From Bacillus pseudomycoides DSM 12442 (GTDB lineage: Bacteria > Bacillota > Bacilli > Bacillales > Bacillaceae_G), in NCBI RefSeq assembly GCF_000161455.1, contig NZ_CM000745.1, forward strand, positions 1,526,063 through 1,590,062: a stretch of 64,000 bases of DNA, read 5' to 3'. Every line of letters begins with the position of its first letter. The first letter of the stretch is position 1. The translations under genes and the position numbers were made by a program. Below, piece by piece: positions 44,090 through 53,210 of the stretch. The notes under the pieces are model-generated. The model ran no database searches, was not told where the DNA came from, and saw only the letters and a list, made by a program, of their open reading frames with translations.

Positions 44090-45022
44090 GTGTTTTATTA
44101 TATCGTAGATGATGATGAAGTATTCCGCTCTATGCTATCACAAATTATTGAAGATGGTGATCTTGGAGAAGTAGTGGGAGAAGCGGAAGATGGTGCTTTT
44201 GTTGAAGTAGATCAGTTGAATTTTAAAAAGGTAGATATTTTATTTATTGATTTATTAATGCCAATTCGCGATGGCATTGAAACAGTACGTCATATTGCAC
44301 CGTCGTTTACAGGAAAAATAATTATGATTTCTCAAGTTGAGTCGAAACAATTAATTGGAGAAGCGTATTCTCTAGGTGTTGAATATTATATTACAAAACC
44401 ATTAAATAAAATTGAGGTTGTATCTGTTGTGCGAAAAGTGATGGATCGTATTCGTCTGGAGCGATCTATACAAGATATTCAAAAATCACTGAATAACGTC
44501 TTTCAATGGGAACAACCGCAGGTGCGAAATGAACCGTTGCTAGAAGAGAAGAAGATAATGGACTCAGGTCGCTATTTATTATCAGAACTTGGTATTGCTG
44601 GAGAGAATGGAAGTAAAGATTTACTTAGTATGTTGGAATATTTATTGGGACAAGAAAAGGAAAAAACATTTGAATATGGTTTTCCAGCATTGAAAGATAT
44701 TTTTCACTATATTACGGTCAAAAAATTAGGTGGTGCAGCCTCAGAAACGGAAATTGATAAAGAAAGAAAAGCTTCAGAACAAAGGGTGCGCCGAGCGATT
44801 TATCAGTCATTAAATCATTTGGCCTCTCTGGGTTTAACTGATTTTTCAAACCCTAAATTTGAAAGCTACGCTCCGAAATTTTTTGATTTTACCATTGTTC
44901 GTAAACGTATGACAGAAATGACGAAGGAAGAACTAGCAACTTCCGGGCATACGAGAATTAATACGAAGAAGTTTATTCAAGTGTTGTATTTTGAGGCGAA
45001 AAGGTTGATGGAGGTAGAATAG
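44090..45022 (+). CDS. glnL: GlnL (YcbB)-type response regulator
   Basis: 310 residues. The receiver domain (YIVDDDEVFRSMLSQII; phospho-Asp in ILFIDLLMPIRDGIE; MISQVES; ITKPLNK) is joined to the YcbB-type DNA-binding domain (RYLLSELGIAGENGSKDL ... RRAIYQSLNHLASLGL). This unusual output domain is diagnostic for YcbB/GlnL, which in B. subtilis activates glutamine use. Here the pair follows a symporter/aspartase/malic enzyme set, so control of those genes is the likely role. GTG start behind GAGAGGGGG. Confidence 0.85.
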   Translation: MFYYIVDDDEVFRSMLSQIIEDGDLGEVVGEAEDGAFVEVDQLNFKKVDILFIDLLMPIRDGIETVRHIAPSFTGKIIMISQVESKQLIGEAYSLGVEYYITKPLNKIEVVSVVRKVMDRIRLERSIQDIQKSLNNVFQWEQPQVRNEPLLEEKKIMDSGRYLLSELGIAGENGSKDLLSMLEYLLGQEKEKTFEYGFPALKDIFHYITVKKLGGAASETEIDKERKASEQRVRRAIYQSLNHLASLGLTDFSNPKFESYAPKFFDFTIVRKRMTEMTKEELATSGHTRINTKKFIQVLYFEAKRLMEVE

Positions 45023-45025
45023 AAA

Positions 45026-45058
45026 AGAGGATGCTTACAAATGAGCGTCCTTTTTTCT
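45026..45058 (+). terminator. Rho-independent terminator after glnL
   Basis: GAGGATGC...GAGCGTCCT stem (one G-T pair) followed by T6. Confidence 0.75.
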
Positions 45059-45134
45059 ATGATTAAAATTTTGAATATTATCCATTTAATAGTAATAAAA
45101 GGGTGTAATTGAATATAAATTTATTTTGGTGTTT

Positions 45135-45637
45135 CTGTCTATTTAACAACACCTGGTGCGAAGTTAATCATTTGGATATTTGGCTTTTTTACGCTACTAT
45201 ATCTTGGATATGAAAGTATAAAAGATGCTTCTAAGCAGGTGGAGAGTAAAGGGAATGGAGAAAGAGAACACCCAATGAAATCATTTGCTTCAGGATTTTT
45301 AATTGCAATTTCTAATCCACTTAATATTATATTTTGGATTGGCATTTACGGAGCTGTCTTAACAAGTGCGATTGGTGCAGTAGGCAAAGAACAAGCGTTA
45401 TTGTACAGCATTACAATATTTGTTGGGATTATGATTTGGGACTTATTTATGGCGACTTCTATTCATTTTGGAAGAAGATTTGTAAATAACCGTATGATGA
45501 AATGGATTTCTATTTTTGCGGGAATTGTTTTAGTTGGGTTTGGATATGAAGCAATTAAAGGGGGGGGGATCTCATATAAGAGAAGGATAGCCAAGGAAGA
45601 AAATAATTATGCCTTAGCTATCCTTTTAAAAATATAA
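45135..45637 (+). pseudogene. LysE-family amino-acid exporter, N-terminally truncated
   Basis: The frame TTPGAKLIIWIFGFFTLLYLG ... NPLNIIFWIGIYGAVL ... FGRRFVNNRMMKWISIFAGIVLVGFGYEAIK is the second half and last helix of a LysE/RhtB exporter. About 60 residues of N-terminus, with the first membrane helices and the start, are missing upstream of 45135. Only a poor internal GTG (45239) remains. The tail enters a nine-G run (45550-45558), after which the frame reads unrelated residues into the terminator hairpin, suggesting slippage there too. Confidence 0.75.
45582..45632. terminator. Terminator after the LysE remnant
   Basis: AAGGATAGC ... GCTATCCTT inverted repeat with a further inner CAAGG/CCTTA pairing and a T-rich 3' side; could serve the convergent small gene too. 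Confidence 0.65.
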
Positions 45638-45847
45638 TTAGAGTATGTCTTTTTTGGAATGGCAAAAGCCACCTTTTCTATTATTTATTTTATCATTCGT
45701 ATCTTCCACTTTTCCAGGTGAATGCACTTTTTGTATCTTAGAGTGATCCACATATTCATCTGAAAACTCCATAGCATATTTATCACGATGATGTATGTTA
45801 GATGACGGACGTAAATCTTCATCTTCATGTAAAACCATTCTTTTCAT
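45638..45847 (-). CDS. Small hydrophilic protein, function unknown
   Basis: 69 residues, very polar and charged (MKRMVLHEDEDLRPSSN, DKYAMEFSDEYVDHSK, ending GGFCHSKKDIL), no membrane segment or signal peptide. I do not recognise the family. No clear ribosome-binding site precedes the ATG, so either it is weakly expressed or the frame is fortuitous; the composition and length look protein-like. Confidence 0.45.
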   Translation of the reverse strand: MKRMVLHEDEDLRPSSNIHHRDKYAMEFSDEYVDHSKIQKVHSPGKVEDTNDKINNRKGGFCHSKKDIL

Positions 45848-45973
45848 GTAAATATGAAAAAATATTTATTCGGCTATAAATCAGAATAATCTTTAGTTAG
45901 ATAGGTTAATCATAAAAAAGAATTCCATATTTCTTCGAATATATTTGAATGTTTTCCCAAAGGGGGATTAACT

Positions 45974-47647
45974 TTGAGCACAGTAGAAAATGCACTATCC
46001 ATTTTTGCTTTAGGTGGAGTAAATGAAATAGGGAAAAATATGTATGCTATACAATATTCAAATGATATTGTGGTAATTGATTGCGGTTCTAAGTTTCCAG
46101 ATGAAAGTTTATTAGGAATTGATCTGATTATCCCGGATACTACATACTTGCAAGAAAATAAGGATAAAATTCGCGGTTTAGTTGTTACACATGGACACGA
46201 AGATCATATTGGCGGTATCCCGTATCTATTAAAACAATTGAATGTACCAATTTATGCAACAAAATTAACAATCGGTTTAATTGGAATTAAATTAAAAGAA
46301 CATGGGCTTCAAAATTTAACGCAATTATTTGTTATTGATTCTGAATCGGTTATTGAATTTGGTTCAATAAGCTTGACGTTTTTTAAAACGAATCACAGTA
46401 TTCCTGACTGCCTTGGTATTGCTTTTTATACACCAGAAGGTACTGTAGTACATACAGGCGACTTCAAATTTGATTTGACTCCTGTAAATAATCAATACCC
46501 AGATATTCATAAAATGGCTAAAATCGGAAGTGGTGGCGTTTTAGCTCTGCTCTCTGAAAGTACGAATGCAGAACGCCCTGGATTTACTCCATCAGAACGA
46601 TCTGTAGGTGAGCGCATTGAAGAAGCGTTCATCAAAGCTCGTAGAAAAGTCATTGTTTCTACATTTGCTTCTAATGTTAATCGCGTACAGCAAGTGGTAG
46701 ATGCGGCTATAAAAACGAATAGAAAGCTTGCTTTGCTTGGGAGGAGTATGGTTAATGTAGTGTCTGTTGCTTTAGAACAAGGTTATTTGAATATTCCTGA
46801 GGGAATGTTAATAGAAGCAAATGAGATCAATCAAATGGACCCAGAAAGGGTAGCTATTCTTTGTACTGGAAGTCAAGGTGAACCTATGGCTGCTTTATCC
46901 CGTTTAGCCAGTGGAAACTATCGACAGGTAGATATCCTATCTGAAGATACTGTCATTTTAGCCGCAACTCCTATCCCAGGAAATGAACGTAATGTTTCAC
47001 GTATTATAGATAATTTATTTTTATTGGGAGCCAATGTTATTTATGGATCGGGCAGTTCAACGGGAATGCATGTTTCTGGACATGCCTATCAAGAAGAATT
47101 AAAATTAATGCTTACTTTAATGAAACCTAAATATTTCATTCCTATTCATGGTGAATTTAGAATGTTACATCATCATAGTCTATTAGCAGAGTCCGTTGGT
47201 GTTAAGAAAGAGAATATTTATGTTATTAGTAATGGTGATGTTGTTGATATAAAGAATCAAGTCGCTTGGAAATCCAGACGAATACCTGCAGGAAATATAT
47301 ACGTAGATGGATTGGGTATTGGAGATGTTGGAAACGCAATCTTACGCGATCGTAAACAGCTTTCTGAAGATGGTATGCTTGTTATAGTTATCACACTTAG
47401 TAAAACAGAAGGGAAAATTATTTCTGGTCCGGATATGATTTCTCGTGGATTTGTATATGTTCGTGATTCGGAAGAATTTTTGCAGAGGATTAACCAATTG
47501 GTTGTAACAACCATTAACAATTTACAAAAAGAAAATGTTAGTCAATGGAATGTTCTTAAGAAAGAAATAAGAGAAGTACTTGGACAGTTTGTATACTCAC
47601 ATACAAAAAGAAAACCAATGATTCTTCCTATAATAATTGAAGTTTAA
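45974..47647 (+). CDS. Ribonuclease J paralogue
   Basis: 557 residues, RNase J length. The beta-lactamase/beta-CASP core is complete: THGHEDHIGG zinc site (about 73-81), HTGDFKFD, FTPSERSVGERIEEAF, STFASNVNRVQQ, GSQGEPMAALSRLASG and the C-terminal PIHGEFRMLHHH motif. TTG 45974 follows AAAGGGGG. Bacilli usually have rnjA and rnjB; neither typical neighbour set is here, so this looks like an extra copy. RNase J degrades RNA 5' to 3' and also cuts internally. It lies 160 bases before a SNF2 helicase gene. Confidence 0.88.
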   Translation: MSTVENALSIFALGGVNEIGKNMYAIQYSNDIVVIDCGSKFPDESLLGIDLIIPDTTYLQENKDKIRGLVVTHGHEDHIGGIPYLLKQLNVPIYATKLTIGLIGIKLKEHGLQNLTQLFVIDSESVIEFGSISLTFFKTNHSIPDCLGIAFYTPEGTVVHTGDFKFDLTPVNNQYPDIHKMAKIGSGGVLALLSESTNAERPGFTPSERSVGERIEEAFIKARRKVIVSTFASNVNRVQQVVDAAIKTNRKLALLGRSMVNVVSVALEQGYLNIPEGMLIEANEINQMDPERVAILCTGSQGEPMAALSRLASGNYRQVDILSEDTVILAATPIPGNERNVSRIIDNLFLLGANVIYGSGSSTGMHVSGHAYQEELKLMLTLMKPKYFIPIHGEFRMLHHHSLLAESVGVKKENIYVISNGDVVDIKNQVAWKSRRIPAGNIYVDGLGIGDVGNAILRDRKQLSEDGMLVIVITLSKTEGKIISGPDMISRGFVYVRDSEEFLQRINQLVVTTINNLQKENVSQWNVLKKEIREVLGQFVYSHTKRKPMILPIIIEV

Positions 47648-47717
47648 ACGGACTGTTTTAAGTAATTGCTGTTTGATATTACTGTGTATACATGTAAAAT
47701 GTTGTATAAGAGTAGAT

Positions 47718-47757
47718 AAAAAACATTAGAAATGTTTGTATTCTAATGTTTTTTTTA
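47718..47757 (+). terminator. Rho-independent terminator of the RNase J gene
   Basis: AAAAAACATTAGAA...TTCTAATGTTTTTT perfect inverted repeat ending in a T8 run. Confidence 0.85.
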
Positions 47758-47807
47758 TATAACGTTAAGAAAGATAAATTTTTTATTTTTAGGGAAGGGT
47801 CAAAATA

Positions 47808-50800
47808 ATGAGCTTTACATTAAATAAAACAATAATTAAACGATTATGTGGAGAAACCTCATATAAAAAGGGTGAGGCCTATTATAAGACAGACAAGGTT
47901 GATATTACTAATTACGATACTCAGAGAAATATTTGCGAGGCAACAGTAAAGGGGAACGGAGATTTCTATGTCAAGATAGAAACCGCTCATAATGGTGATA
48001 TTGTTGGGGAATGCAGTTGTCCTTCACTTGCTTCTTTTCATACATATTGTCAACATATTGCAGCTGTATTACTATATATAAATAATTTTCAACAAAGTGG
48101 ACAATCGTTAGAAGTTAATTCAAAAAAAGATCCCATGAACTCTAAAGATGCTCAACTAGCGAGTGGTATGTTGGATTTATTTGATGAAAAGCCACTGCGA
48201 CCTAAAAGTAAGCAGCACCGATTTGATACACGAAAAATACTTGATGTGGAATTCTTTTGTATTCCAGTATCTTCTAAAAACGGGGGGACGCTGTTTGGTA
48301 TTCAGGTAAAGTTAGAGAAGTTATACACTGTATATAAGCTTAGAGAGTTTCTTAATAGAGTGGAACAAAGAGAGCCTTTCATATGTTCAAATAATTTTAC
48401 TTACACGTCAGATGCTTATAGTTTTCAGCCGGAAACGGATGCTGTTATTCAACAACTGATTCAAATTTACCGAAATGAAAAAATGTATGTAGAATCGTTG
48501 CAAATAAACGCTAAACAAGATGAAAGTATGATTTTAATTCCACCTGCGTCCTGGGATTATATGCTTTCACTGCTTTCCGCTACTTCATTTGTAACGGTTG
48601 AGCATGATGGAAAATCATTTCATGGTGTACATGTCTCAAAAGGATTATTACCTATAAATTTTGAGTTCAATAAAGGTGTAAATGGGGGATATATACTTGA
48701 GATTAGTGGGTTACAACAAGTTCAAGTAATGGATACATATAGTTATGCTCTTTTTGGAGGGAAGCTATATCGTTTAAACGTGGAGGATTGTAATCGGCTT
48801 ATTGAATTAAAGAGAATGATGAATCGTTCTAGAAGTAATCAATTTCATATTTCAATTGAGAAAATGGAACATTTCGTAGCGAAAGTAGTACCAGGTTTAA
48901 TGAAGCTTGGTAACGTTCGGATTGATGAGGTTGTATCGGAACGCATTGAAAAAACACTTCTCAAAGCCAAATTGTTTTTAGATCGGGTCAAGGATCGGTT
49001 ACTGGCAGGACTAGAATTCCAATATGGAAATGTTGTTATCAATCCGTTAGAAGAGGATGGACAACCTTCAGTTTTCAATCGGGAGGAGAAAAAAGAACAA
49101 GAAATTTTAGAAATTATGAATGAGAGTGCCTTCGCGAAAACAGAAGGCGGTTATTTTATGCATAATGAGGAAGCGGAATATAATTTTTTATATCACGTTG
49201 TTCCGAAATTGAAAGGTTTACTGGAGATTTATGCGACTACAGCTATTAAGTTGCGCATTCATAGAGGAAACAGTGCACCTCTCATAAGGGTAAGGCGGAA
49301 AGAGCGAATGGATTGGTTATCATTCAGTTTTGATATAAAAGGAATTCCGGAAGCTGAGATTAAAGGTGTATTAGCAGCACTTGAGGAGAAACGTAAATAT
49401 TATCGATTAGCGAACGGTTCCTTGCTATCCCTAGAGAGCGAGGAGTTTAATGAGATTAACCAGTTTATAAAGGAATCGGGTATTCGCAAAGAAATTCTAA
49501 AAGGAGAAGAAGTGAATGTACCGCTCGTGCGCAGTGTAAAATGGATGAGTTCACTTCAAGAAGGAAATGTTTTGAGTGTAGATCAATCTGTTCAAGAGTT
49601 GGTAGAAAACATTCAAAGCCCTAAAAATCTAAAGTTTACTGTACCAGATAGCTTAGCTACAGTCCTTAGGGAATATCAAAAATATGGATTTGAATGGATG
49701 AAGACACTCGCATATTATCGTTTTGGTGGCATATTAGCAGATGATATGGGACTTGGTAAAACGCTGCAAAGCATTACTTTTATCGCTTCTATTTTGCCTG
49801 AAATTCGAGAGAAGAAGCTACCTGTATTAGTCGTATCGCCGTCTTCTTTAGTTTATAACTGGCTAAGTGAATTAAAGAAATTTGCTCCAGATATTCGAGC
49901 TATTATTGTGGATGGAAATCAAACAGAACGCCGAAATATTTTAAAAGATGCTACAAAGTTTGACGTTATTATTACGTCGTATCCTTTGTTACGAAGAGAT
50001 GTAAAGTTATATGCACAGCCATTCCATACGTTATTTCTTGATGAAGCACAAGCATTTAAAAATCATACGACGCAAACTGCAAAAGCAGTGAAAGCGATTC
50101 AAGCAGAGTATCGTTTTGCACTGACTGGAACTCCTGTAGAGAATTCATTAGAGGAACTTTGGTCTATTTTCTATGTAGTATTCCCGGAATTGCTTCCAGG
50201 AAGAAAAGAGTTTGGAGACTTGAGGCGTGAAAACATTGCAAAACGGGTGAAGCCGTTCGTGTTACGTCGTTTAAAAGAAGAAGTCTTGAAAGAATTACCA
50301 GAGAAAATAGAGCACTTACAATCATCTGAACTACTACCAGATCAAAAAAAGCTTTATGCAGCTTATTTAGCAAAGTTGAGAGAAGAAACATTAAAGCATT
50401 TAAACAAAGATACATTGCGTAAAAACAAAATTAGAATTTTGGCTGGTTTGACGAGACTTCGGCAGATTTGTTGTCACCCAGGTTTGTTTGTCGATGACTA
50501 TAGGGGGAGTTCAGCTAAATTTGAACAGCTTCTAGAAATTGTGGAGGAGTGCAGAAGTACAGGGAAGAGAATTCTTATATTTTCACAATTCACGAAGATG
50601 CTTTCCATCATTGGACGGGAGTTAAACCGTCAAGCTGTCCCGTATTTTTATTTAGATGGGAATACTCCGGCGTGTGAACGTATAGAGTTATGCAATCGGT
50701 TTAACGAAGGAGAGGGGGATTTGTTCCTTATTTCTTTAAGGGCTGGTGGTACTGGTCTCAATTTAACAGGAGCGGATACCGTTATATTGTACGATTTATG

Positions 50801-51023
50801 GTGGAATCCTGCAGTCGAACAGCAAGCGGCAGACCGTGCTTATCGAATGGGACAAAAGAATACTGTACAAGTGATCAAATTAGTAGCGCATGGCACGATT
50901 GAAGAAAAAATGAATGAGTTGCAAGAGAGCAAGAAGAATTTAATTGCAGAAGTGATTGAGCCAGGTCAGGAGAAGCTATCTTCGATTACGGAGGAAGAAA
51001 TTAGAGAGATTCTTATGATTTAA
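47808..51023 (+). CDS. SNF2-family helicase with SWIM zinc finger
   Basis: 1071 residues. The SWIM zinc finger is N-terminal (Cys69, Cys71, Cys81, His83: GECSCPS ... YCQH). A ~500-residue SNF2-associated region follows, then the ATPase lobes: Walker A DDMGLGKTLQS (about 645), DEAQ box (about 745), ALTGTPVENSLEELWSI, and in the second lobe FSQFTKMLSIIGREL, SLRAGGTGLNLTGAD and QQAADRAYRMGQ. Bacterial SNF2 translocases move along double-stranded DNA and probably aid transcription or repair. AGGGAAGG ribosome-binding site; own terminator after the stop. Confidence 0.9.
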   Translation: MSFTLNKTIIKRLCGETSYKKGEAYYKTDKVDITNYDTQRNICEATVKGNGDFYVKIETAHNGDIVGECSCPSLASFHTYCQHIAAVLLYINNFQQSGQSLEVNSKKDPMNSKDAQLASGMLDLFDEKPLRPKSKQHRFDTRKILDVEFFCIPVSSKNGGTLFGIQVKLEKLYTVYKLREFLNRVEQREPFICSNNFTYTSDAYSFQPETDAVIQQLIQIYRNEKMYVESLQINAKQDESMILIPPASWDYMLSLLSATSFVTVEHDGKSFHGVHVSKGLLPINFEFNKGVNGGYILEISGLQQVQVMDTYSYALFGGKLYRLNVEDCNRLIELKRMMNRSRSNQFHISIEKMEHFVAKVVPGLMKLGNVRIDEVVSERIEKTLLKAKLFLDRVKDRLLAGLEFQYGNVVINPLEEDGQPSVFNREEKKEQEILEIMNESAFAKTEGGYFMHNEEAEYNFLYHVVPKLKGLLEIYATTAIKLRIHRGNSAPLIRVRRKERMDWLSFSFDIKGIPEAEIKGVLAALEEKRKYYRLANGSLLSLESEEFNEINQFIKESGIRKEILKGEEVNVPLVRSVKWMSSLQEGNVLSVDQSVQELVENIQSPKNLKFTVPDSLATVLREYQKYGFEWMKTLAYYRFGGILADDMGLGKTLQSITFIASILPEIREKKLPVLVVSPSSLVYNWLSELKKFAPDIRAIIVDGNQTERRNILKDATKFDVIITSYPLLRRDVKLYAQPFHTLFLDEAQAFKNHTTQTAKAVKAIQAEYRFALTGTPVENSLEELWSIFYVVFPELLPGRKEFGDLRRENIAKRVKPFVLRRLKEEVLKELPEKIEHLQSSELLPDQKKLYAAYLAKLREETLKHLNKDTLRKNKIRILAGLTRLRQICCHPGLFVDDYRGSSAKFEQLLEIVEECRSTGKRILIFSQFTKMLSIIGRELNRQAVPYFYLDGNTPACERIELCNRFNEGEGDLFLISLRAGGTGLNLTGADTVILYDLWWNPAVEQQAADRAYRMGQKNTVQVIKLVAHGTIEEKMNELQESKKNLIAEVIEPGQEKLSSITEEEIREILMI

Positions 51024-51054
51024 CATCGTAAATATTAGAGGATTTTAAGGAAAT

Positions 51055-51097
51055 AAAAGCTATTCTTTCGTAAATGCCAAAGAATAGCTTTTTTCAT
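51055..51097 (+). terminator. Rho-independent terminator of the SNF2 gene
   Basis: AAAAGCTATTCTTT...AAAGAATAGCTTTTTT inverted repeat. Confidence 0.85.
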
Positions 51098-51154
51098 TAT
51101 GAACGTAATAATTACATTCTTTTTCGAGCAAAGTAAGTGGATCATATATTTTTG

Positions 51155-51292
51155 TTAACTATTTTTTGTACCTTTACTTTTATAAGGTTTCGCATTTTTC
51201 TTTTTCTTAGCGCTAGATTGCCAGCGGTTCCAGCCTTTACTTCCTGTTCCTTGACCTGTCCCCTTCTTAGCTTTAGCTTTCGTTTTACTCAT
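51155..51292 (-). CDS. DUF3934 small basic protein
   Basis: 45 residues, extremely Lys/Gly-rich: MSKTKAKAKKGTGQGTG, then KGWNRWQSSAKKKK, ending KPYKSKGTKNS. The GWNRWQ core with flanking Lys is the DUF3934 pattern found in Bacillus. AACGGAGTGATT gives a usable ribosome-binding site. The high positive charge suggests RNA or DNA binding; no function is established. Confidence 0.75.
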   Translation of the reverse strand: MSKTKAKAKKGTGQGTGSKGWNRWQSSAKKKKNAKPYKSKGTKNS

Positions 51293-51511
51293 ATAATCAC
51301 TCCGTTATTATTATAGAAAATCTACTTTGATAGTAGTCAATGTCTTTGAAATATAATCTCGATCCATGACTATGTTTGTTCCTAACAGTTGCTGATCAGA
51401 ACAAACAACTGAATGCTCTAGTATATCATAAAATGGGAAGTAATTTGATGCATTATGAAATCATTATCGAAATTTGTATAGATTTATTCGAATTGTAGAA
51501 TGTTATTACAT

Positions 51512-51652
51512 ATGATAAAAATTATAAAGAAAATGAAATTTATGAGAAATACAATGGATTCTGTTTTTCGGACAATTACACTACTTGTCATATACATGAT
51601 GGTTACGTTGAGTAAATTATTTTTTGGATTGAAGCCACAAAAGAAGCGATAA
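51512..51652 (+). CDS. Possible 46-residue single-span peptide (weak)
   Basis: The peptide begins MIKIIKKMKFMRN, has a hydrophobic middle (TITLLVIYMMVTLSKLFFG) and ends with the basic PQKKR. The layout (positive ends, one helix) looks protein-like, but there is no convincing ribosome-binding site and its last codons run into repeat copy B. Confidence 0.35.
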   Translation: MIKIIKKMKFMRNTMDSVFRTITLLVIYMMVTLSKLFFGLKPQKKR

Positions 51653-51765
51653 ATTTTATCCCGCTATTCGTGAACGGTAAGATTCACACCTCAAAATTCA
51701 GCAAAAGCAAAGGAGATAGGTAGGGGATGAAGCCCCCACCGCTAATTAAAGTTTTACTTTATAAA
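51646..51765 (+). repeat. B. cereus-group interspersed repeat (bcr-like), copy B
   Basis: It aligns with copy A from TTTATCCCGCTATT through the core at 51690-51712 (CTCAAAATTC, AAAGCAAAG) to TAGGGGATGAAGCCCCC. It is shorter than copy A and diverges after about 51740, lacking the TGAGGGATAATACTCAG part. Confidence 0.6.
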
Positions 51766-51833
51766 GATGTTTTATTTACAACAATCAATAAAGCCGTAAA
51801 ATAAAGAATTGAAAAATATTTTCAAACTTTTTG

Positions 51834-51861
51834 TTGACTTTCTTGTTTTTTTGTATAGAAT
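51834..51861 (+). promoter_or_regulatory. Sigma-A promoter of asnA leader
   Basis: -35 TTGACT (51834-51839), 16-base spacer, -10 TAGAAT (51856-51861), about 25-30 bases before the T-box leader. Confidence 0.65.
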
Positions 51862-51884
51862 AATCATTAATAAAATGTTTCAGA

Positions 51885-52182
51885 GATGTGACAACAAAAC
51901 GACTATGAAAGGACGAGTAGTAGTAGGATGTAGTCAAAGCGAGTCAGGGGTGGTGTGAGCCTGATACGAAGCCTGTTATGAAGAACCTCCTGGAGTCGCT
52001 AACCGAAATCCTTTAAAGGAAAGTAGACTTAGCCGGAAACTTCGCCGTTACAAGAAGAACAGTATCGAGATTTCTCTAATCTCCGTACTGAATAAGTGAG
52101 CAACCTCTGTTGCTAATTTGGGTGGTACCGCGGAACCAAAGCCTTTCGTCCCAGTTTTTTGGGAAAGAAGGGCTTTTTTTGT
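51885..52182 (+). ncRNA. T-box riboswitch controlling asnA (probably tRNA-Asn)
   Basis: A complete T-box leader: Stem I with AGTAG/AGGATGTAG and GGGGTGGTGTGAGCC, the AGTAGACTTAGCCGG element, the invariant T-box GGGTGGTACCGCGG (52120-52133) and an intrinsic terminator (CCTTTCGTCCC ... GGGAAAGAAGGG, T7). The likely specifier is AAC in GAAGAACCTCC, an Asn codon, consistent with asnA downstream; the exact specifier was judged by eye. Uncharged tRNA-Asn would stabilise the antiterminator. Confidence 0.93.
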
Positions 52183-52226
52183 TGGCTTCTTTCCACTACA
52201 TCCAAACATTTTAGGAGGAAACCAAC

Positions 52227-53210
52227 ATGTATCAATCATTAATGACAGTAAGAGAGACACAAATCGCAATTAAGGAAGTTAAAACATTTTTTGAGGATCA
52301 ATTAGCAAAACGTCTTGGACTATTCCGCGTATCTGCACCATTATTCGTAACGAAAAAATCAGGTTTAAACGATCACCTAAACGGTGTAGAACGTCCAATT
52401 GAATTTGATATGCTTCACTCAGGAGAAGAATTAGAAATTGTTCATTCACTAGCGAAATGGAAACGATTTGCACTACATGAATATGGTTACGAAGCTGGTG
52501 AAGGTTTATATACAAACATGAACGCGATTCGCCGTGATGAGGAACTTGATGCAACGCATTCCATTTACGTTGACCAATGGGATTGGGAAAAAATTGTTCG
52601 AAAAGAATGGCGTACAGTGGATTACTTACAAGAAACAGTACGTACAATTTATGGAATATTCAAAGATTTAGAAGATCATTTGTTTGAAAAATATCCGTTC
52701 CTTGGGAAGTATTTACCGGAAGATATCGTATTTATCACATCTCAAGAATTAGAAGATAAATATCCAGAGTTAACGCCGAAAGATCGTGAGCACGCGATTG
52801 CGAAAGAGCATGGTGCAGTCTTTATTATCGGAATTGGCGATGCACTTCGCTCTGGTGAAAAGCATGATGGACGCGCATCTGACTATGACGATTGGAAATT
52901 AAACGGAGATATTTTATTCTGGCATCCAGTACTGCAATCTTCATTTGAATTATCATCAATGGGAATTCGCGTTGATAGTAAATCACTTGATGAACAGTTA
53001 ACGAAGAAAGGCGAAGATTTCAAACGTGATTACGATTTCCATAAAGGAATTTTAGAAGACGTGCTCCCGCTTACAATTGGTGGTGGCATTGGGCAATCAA
53101 GAATGTGCATGTACTTCTTACGTAAAGCGCATATCGGTGAGGTTCAAACTTCTGTATGGCCTGATGAAATGCGTGAAGCGTGTAAGAAGGAAAACATTCA
53201 CTTGTTTTAA
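52227..53210 (+). CDS. asnA: Aspartate-ammonia ligase (asparagine synthetase A)
   Basis: 327 residues, standard AsnA length. AsnA motifs visible are FRVSAPLFV, GLNDHLNGVERPIEFD, LHSGEELEIVHSLAKWKR, ASDYDDWKLNGDILFWHP and TIGGGIGQSRMCMY (class II aminoacyl-tRNA synthetase-like motif 3). It makes asparagine from aspartate, ATP and ammonia. AGGAGGAAA ribosome-binding site. Expression is governed by the T-box leader. Confidence 0.95.
   Translation: MYQSLMTVRETQIAIKEVKTFFEDQLAKRLGLFRVSAPLFVTKKSGLNDHLNGVERPIEFDMLHSGEELEIVHSLAKWKRFALHEYGYEAGEGLYTNMNAIRRDEELDATHSIYVDQWDWEKIVRKEWRTVDYLQETVRTIYGIFKDLEDHLFEKYPFLGKYLPEDIVFITSQELEDKYPELTPKDREHAIAKEHGAVFIIGIGDALRSGEKHDGRASDYDDWKLNGDILFWHPVLQSSFELSSMGIRVDSKSLDEQLTKKGEDFKRDYDFHKGILEDVLPLTIGGGIGQSRMCMYFLRKAHIGEVQTSVWPDEMREACKKENIHLF

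Larger units (their letters stand above)
51293..51884. other. Intergenic region with small ORF and repeat copy B
   Basis: An 8-bp inverted repeat (GTTTGTTC/GAACAAAC, 51374-51406), a possible 46-codon membrane peptide (51512-51652), repeat copy B (51646-51765) and the asnA promoter (51834-51861). Nothing else evident. Confidence 0.5.

Noticed and set aside
45974..51023. RNase J plus SNF2 helicase as a phage-defence system
   Set aside because: Each gene has its own translation signals and terminator, there are no other defence-type genes nearby, and the flanks look like core chromosome.
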